This document shows, one piece after another, positions 60,251 to 64,000 of a DNA stretch of 64,000 bases. The translations under genes and the position numbers were made by a program. Origin of the DNA: Cephalotus follicularis (Eukaryota > Streptophyta > Magnoliopsida > Oxalidales > Cephalotaceae); NCBI GenBank assembly GCA_001972305.1, contig BDDD01001760.1, positions 139,968 to 203,967 on the forward strand, read 5' to 3'. Within the stretch, counting starts at the first letter, position 1. Each line of letters starts with the position of its first letter. The notes under the pieces were generated by a model that made no database searches, was not told the origin of the DNA, and saw nothing but the letters and a program-made list of their open reading frames with translations.

Positions 60251-61327
60251 CATTTGGGGAACGGAAGCTAACAGCAATTTAAGCAGAGATAAATAACAGA
60301 TAAACGTATAAAATAAAGCCAAAATACAAGGAAGATAGTTACAACAGAGATAGTTCAAACAAAGACTAGAATTTAAATGCGGAATTGAAATACTAATTAA
60401 AGAGACTAAAATATATAAATACTTAAAAGTAAATATAGACTGAAAGTAAATATTATTTATACAGACTGAAAATATATAAATAAATTGAAATTGCTGAGGA
60501 CCAGATAACTGGAATAATACTGAAGAAATTAAATGAAAAATGATCCACACTGGCAGGACGATGTCCTATGTAGATGGACCTTTCCAATACTGAAAGTAAA
60601 TACTAAATTTAAATGTGAAAGACACCACACTGTCAGGAGGTACAACCTTCCTTATCGTTGGGTCTTAAACAGAATTGTTAAATTGTTTTAATGAAGTACT
60701 GAATTGAAATTAAATTTCTCCACACTGTCAGACGAATATACCGATCATATCGATGGATAAGTTAAGCAATTGGCAAATTGTTTGGCCTTTATTCAAAGAA
60801 TCACATCGGAATAGTAACCGAAAAACTCAATGAACAGTGGCAATCTTCAATGAATAGTGTATAGTAAACTCAATGAATAGTGCTATAACATTCAATCAAT
60901 AGTAAAATAAAAACATAATAATATATATACTATGTACATAAGAACATAATAATGCTTACTAAAACATAAAACTTACTTGAAAGCTGAATATATACACTAT
61001 GTACAAAGCTTTCTTGAAATAACACTCACATGGAAATTGAAATATGTACAAACTTACTTGAAATGTTTGCCGGGTGTTATGCCGAAATGTTTACAATGCT
61101 TCAATTGTTGAATGGTTAACTCTCAGTGTTTACAATCAGGCTCTAAGTGTTTACATAAGAGAGGAATGATTTGGAGAATTGGTTTGGAGAATTCTAGAAA
61201 TGGTTTGAGAGAATTGATTTGTGTTCTTGCTTCCAAGCTTTGGAAGGAAGAAGAGAATTGCTTCTAATTGCTTGTAATTGCTTGAGAAATTTTTCTTCTC
61301 TAATTGCTTGCCTTGAATGAATGAGGG
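60251..61327 (-). mobile_element. Pararetrovirus leader-like non-coding region
   Basis: AT-rich, with no supported gene. It holds three spaced copies of CCACACTGTCAGGA (about 60,546, 60,611 and 60,721) and several copies of AATGAATAGTG/AATCAATAGT (60,830-60,910). On the minus strand it lies downstream of the TATA-like element, as a pregenomic RNA leader would. The 114-codon minus-strand ORF at 60,206-60,550 is hydrophobic low-complexity and crosses the Y2 boundary. Confidence 0.5.
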
Positions 61328-61349
61328 AAGGCTTGTATATATAAGCCTT
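61328..61349 (-). promoter_or_regulatory. Palindromic TATA element, candidate pregenomic promoter
   Basis: 7-bp inverted arms AAGGCTT and AAGCCTT flank TATATATA. On the minus strand this gives TATATATACAAG upstream of a pyrimidine-rich leader. A TGACGCTT element (as-1-like TGACG) lies at about 61,453, upstream on the minus strand. The arrangement resembles caulimovirus 35S-type promoters, but this is inferred from position and motif only. Confidence 0.5.
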
Positions 61350-61568
61350 GGAGTGAGTTTACTATTTGTGAATAGTAACTTTTCTGGTGGAGTTACTGTT
61401 CATAAATAGTAACTTGTCTGCTGAGTGCTTCAAATAGTGAATGGCGGCTATGCTGACGCTTCTGCCGTAATTTGTAATTTTGTTGATGCAGAGTATTTAC
61501 TGCAATCTTGTTGGTGCGTGCGGCACTTGTACTGCAATCCTTTTATTTTTCTTCAAAGTAGAATCCTT

Positions 61569-62090
61569 TTACATCATCCAATTATTGAGAGCTTTATTTT
61601 CAGAAAATGTCTTGCGATAATCAGTGTTTTCAATCATTTCTTTTTTGATAATATCTATCAATGGGTCGCAATCTGTTTTATCTGCGAGACTAATATGGAT
61701 ATGTGATAGAGTTGAATAGATCTTTTGTATGTGATCTTCAGCGATAAGTCTGAAGCTAAATGGAAGATAGCAATGGTTCCATTTGGTTGTAATTGTTTTA
61801 GCTGCCCAATGGCGAATTTGTGTTTGAAGAGGACGGGAACAATCCCATAATTCCGTTTGGATTAAATGTGGAAACAGTTGTGGGATATGATTGTATCCTT
61901 GAATTTGTATTAGATGTCTGGCAGGCTTTATACTGTGTATAAATTCTGGAGGTGTAGATGTAATTGTTGCCTGGATGCCTTGAAATCCTCGAACCATCAG
62001 ATCTAATCCAATCAATTTTATTTTTCTCCCGAAGTGTTGGAAATGGCTTAAATCTGAAAAAACAATTTGTTGGAGCATGCCATGATCCAT
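61569..62090 (-). pseudogene. Pararetrovirus polyprotein C-terminal region, unassigned
   Basis: 173 codons are open: MDHGMLQQIVFSDLSHFQHF, GRKIKLIGLDLMVRGFQG, YNHIPQLFPHLIQTELWDCS, IRHWAAKTITTKWNHCYLPF and SLADKTDCDPLIDIIKKEM. Aromatic- and His/Cys-rich composition is seen, but no motif I can name. Its strand, its place after RT and the adjacent promoter region make it part of the pararetrovirus. My impression is that it resembles the C-terminal part of petuvirus-like polyproteins, but I cannot confirm this. Confidence 0.45.
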
Positions 62091-62216
62091 GAGGAAATGT
62101 GGAGTAATTATTTTATTTTGAAAAATATATTCTTTGGGTCATGATAGATCCCAACAGGCTGTGTAAATTGTATATGCTAAATGGCAAGTACAAGAATATT
62201 TGTCTATAGGTATGGA

Positions 62217-63660
62217 TTAGCAAGTGTCTAGAATTTTTGGACACTGAATTTGTTGATTTTTTGGAAAATAGTAAGATAAATTGCTAGTAGAAATTTTTGG
62301 GTATTGTTGAGGATTTGAAAGAATGTGTCTGAGGAAGTTTTGAATCATGTGAAAATTGTTGAGCAGATTTTGGCGTCTCTTTTCTTGAATGATTTCTACA
62401 ACTCCTTCAAGGTTGTAGTCTCTTAATTGTTTGAAAATGGTGTTGGGAAAAAAGAATGCTCTTGAATTTCTTATCTCTATCTCAGTGGGAGATAAAGATT
62501 TACTTTCTTCTATCTCAGTAGGGGAAGGAAATTTTTTCTTTTTTGTTGCTCTGTCAGATGACAGTGTCTTCATTGTTTGTGGTGTTTTTATGAATAAATG
62601 GAAGGATGGAATTGAACGAATGTGGAATGAATCCCTTTTATAATGATCCAGATGAGTGTGACTACTACTGTTAAATAGTATTTTGTCTGTGAATGATTTT
62701 TGTATGGAAAGTGTTTTCATCGTAGTGGTGAATAAAGTTTTCTTTACCTCAGTGGGAGATAAAGTAATTTTGAATAATTCCCTTTTGTGTAAAACGAAGG
62801 GGAAAATGTTTTGTAAAGGTTTTTGAAATGTTTTATTCCTTTTCAGGAATCTTATCCTTGTCTTAGTGGGAGACAAAGTGTCACTCGTATTCTTCTTTGT
62901 CTCAGTGGGAGACAAAGTGTCACTCGTATTCTCCTTTATCTCAGTGGGAGAAAAAATGTCTTTAATAGATTCTTTCTTTTGTTCCAATCTTGAGAAAGCT
63001 TGCTGACAATTTTGGTTAGTATTGAGAAATAATAAATCAACACTAAAATAAATAATAATTAGTAATTGCTTTCTATCTGTAGCAATATCTGAAAATGTCA
63101 AATGAAACAGAATAGATTTTTGGTTGTATGTAATAGTTCCAAAGAATCTAACATGTGTAATGAATAGATTCAATTTTTGTTTTGATAATGCTAAATCATT
63201 TGTTTGAATAATTTTGTAAAATGTATATGAGTATTTGGAATATTGTTGTTTTAAAATTATTAAAATATCATCAATGGAAAATGGAATAAATATCTCATTC
63301 ATAATTTTTTGAATTTTCTTAGAAACATTTTGTGAACTTAATAGAATAATAGTCCACTCGTAGCGTCTAAATGATGTATAAATTATAATTTTTATTGTCT
63401 TGTAATTCATGACTGATTTTTGTACACAAAATGTTGTATAGCTCCAAAGAGATTTGCTGAGTTCAATTAATCTTTTATTTAATAATTCTTGAATATCTTT
63501 TTCACAATATTTTATTAATTCATAAGTCATTTGAATTGGTCTTTCTTTAGTGGGAATGTTTTGTTTAGTAAAATCTTTTTCATATGGTAGGGATACCATA
63601 TGTCGTTTTCTGTGCCAAAAGGCATCGGGGAGATCTGAACAAAGTTTTTTAATTATGTTA
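62217..63660 (-). pseudogene. Pararetrovirus reverse transcriptase region and repeat spacer
   Basis: Upstream, LCSDLPDAFWHRKRHMVSLP leads into YEKDFTKQNIPTKERPIQM and ELIKYCEKDIQELLNKRLIE. This is the characteristic N-terminal RT segment of caulimovirids. Later, PFSIDDILIILKQQYSKYSY aligns with the IDD catalytic region, and LSKQKLNLFITHVRFFGTI with the following segment. A Ser/Thr-Pro-rich spacer with repeated SPTE follows (about 62,960-62,470), then a helical stretch (IIQEKRRQNLLNNFHMIQNF). 460 codons are open, though the RT itself is incomplete. RNase H is not recognised. Confidence 0.75.
62860..62960 (-). repeat. 39-bp in-frame tandem repeat encoding SPTE units
   Basis: On the plus strand the unit GTCTCAGTGGGAGACAAAG... 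starts at 62,860, 62,899 and 62,938 (39 bp, 13 codons). Looser copies are at 62,747, 62,513 and 62,480. All keep the frame of the surrounding open stretch. Confidence 0.85.
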
Positions 63661-63874
63661 TTTTTTAATGAATCAATTTTTTTCTTTTATTTGTAAATTT
63701 TGTAATTGATTTTCAAGTTTCTTATTTGATAAATGATTTTCTTTTGCTTTTATCATTTTTACAGAATGTTCTTTAAATAAAGAAAATGTTTTTAAAAGGT
63801 TAATATCTTTGGTAATGGGTTTTTCATTGAAAGCAAACAGTATTTTTTGTTGAAATAATTTTGTTGTAATTCAT

Positions 63875-64000
63875 TAATTTGTTACTTTAAATGGTTTAAT
63901 AATTTCTAAAAATGGTTGACCTAGGATTATTCCTATGTCTAAATCTTTAACTAGGATGAATGATTGTTTAATGCAAATACCTTCGTTACAGATATGTACA
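63875..64000 (-). pseudogene. Pararetrovirus aspartic protease, C-terminal end
   Basis: On the minus strand the edge reads GICIKQSFILVKDLDIGIIL, then GQPFLEIIKPFKVTN. The IILGQPFLE piece is typical of the end of the caulimovirid protease, directly upstream of RT. The rest is outside the window. Confidence 0.7.

Larger units (their letters stand above)
60251..64000 (-). mobile_element. Caulimovirid endogenous pararetrovirus (petuvirus/florendovirus-like), broken, runs off window
   Basis: On the minus strand the order from the right edge is aspartic protease end, RT, a repeat-bearing spacer, an unassigned C-terminal region, a promoter-like region and an AT-rich leader. This matches the single-polyprotein layout of plant pararetroviruses that integrate by chance and lack LTRs. 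No integrase, LTR or TSD is visible. It is broken by several breaks, with some open stretches still long. The left edge abuts the Y2 LTR in a TA-rich tract. Confidence 0.8.

Noticed and set aside
60206-60550. 114-codon minus-strand hydrophobic ORF that could be a membrane protein
   Set aside because: It crosses the junction between Y2 and the pararetrovirus, and its composition follows AT-rich DNA.
61425-61706. 93-codon plus-strand ORF
   Set aside because: It is antisense to the pararetroviral C-terminal region and promoter and has no support of its own.

Overview
This window looks like heterochromatic, gene-poor DNA from a flowering plant, most likely a eudicot. The evidence is stacked LTR retrotransposons of Ty1/copia and Ty3/gypsy type, several primer-binding sites matching plant initiator tRNA-Met (TGGTATCAGAG), a 5S-rRNA-bearing TRIM LTR (Cassandra type), and a caulimovirid endogenous pararetrovirus at the right edge. 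I see no intact host gene. All assignments were made by reading the sequence; no database search or alignment program was run. The family letters (A, C, D, V, W, X, Y, Z) are mine.

Left part (1-23,721). A gypsy-type element with gag but no pol (X1, about 358-20,692) carries a copia element (A1, minus strand, 1,381-16,305) inside its 5' LTR. A1 in turn contains a solo gypsy LTR (V, 3,754-5,956) and a large gypsy LTR piece (Z1, about 11,850-14,264). The X1 3' LTR holds a 406-bp Cassandra-like solo LTR (20,108-20,513). It is followed by an unassigned LTR-like block (W).

Middle (23,722-39,225). A minus-strand X-family LTR (X2, edge at 36,300) is split by three insertions: Z2, Y1 and the Ty3/gypsy Tekay-like element C (28,409-35,111). 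To its right is a 2.9-kb island that I cannot assign to an LTR family. It holds a 92-bp tandem array (about seven copies) and two degenerate coding remnants.

Right part (39,226-64,000). A Y-family LTR (Y2) carries copia element A2 (39,472-58,855), and A2 carries a 9.6-kb Tekay-like element, D (45,554-55,152). This nest is supported by 5-bp target-site duplications (TSDs) for A2 (GCTAT) and D (GGATT). From about 60,251 to the edge lies a broken minus-strand caulimovirid copy with protease, reverse transcriptase, an unassigned C-terminal region and a promoter-like region.

The main unexplained structure is a set of clusters of short self-complementary motifs with a TCGA core (AGTCGACT, ACATCGATGT, GCGTCGACGC). 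They sit inside the LTRs or leaders of at least five otherwise different families. A UUCG-type hairpin shared by two LTR families, with a pair-preserving change, is a second regulatory candidate.
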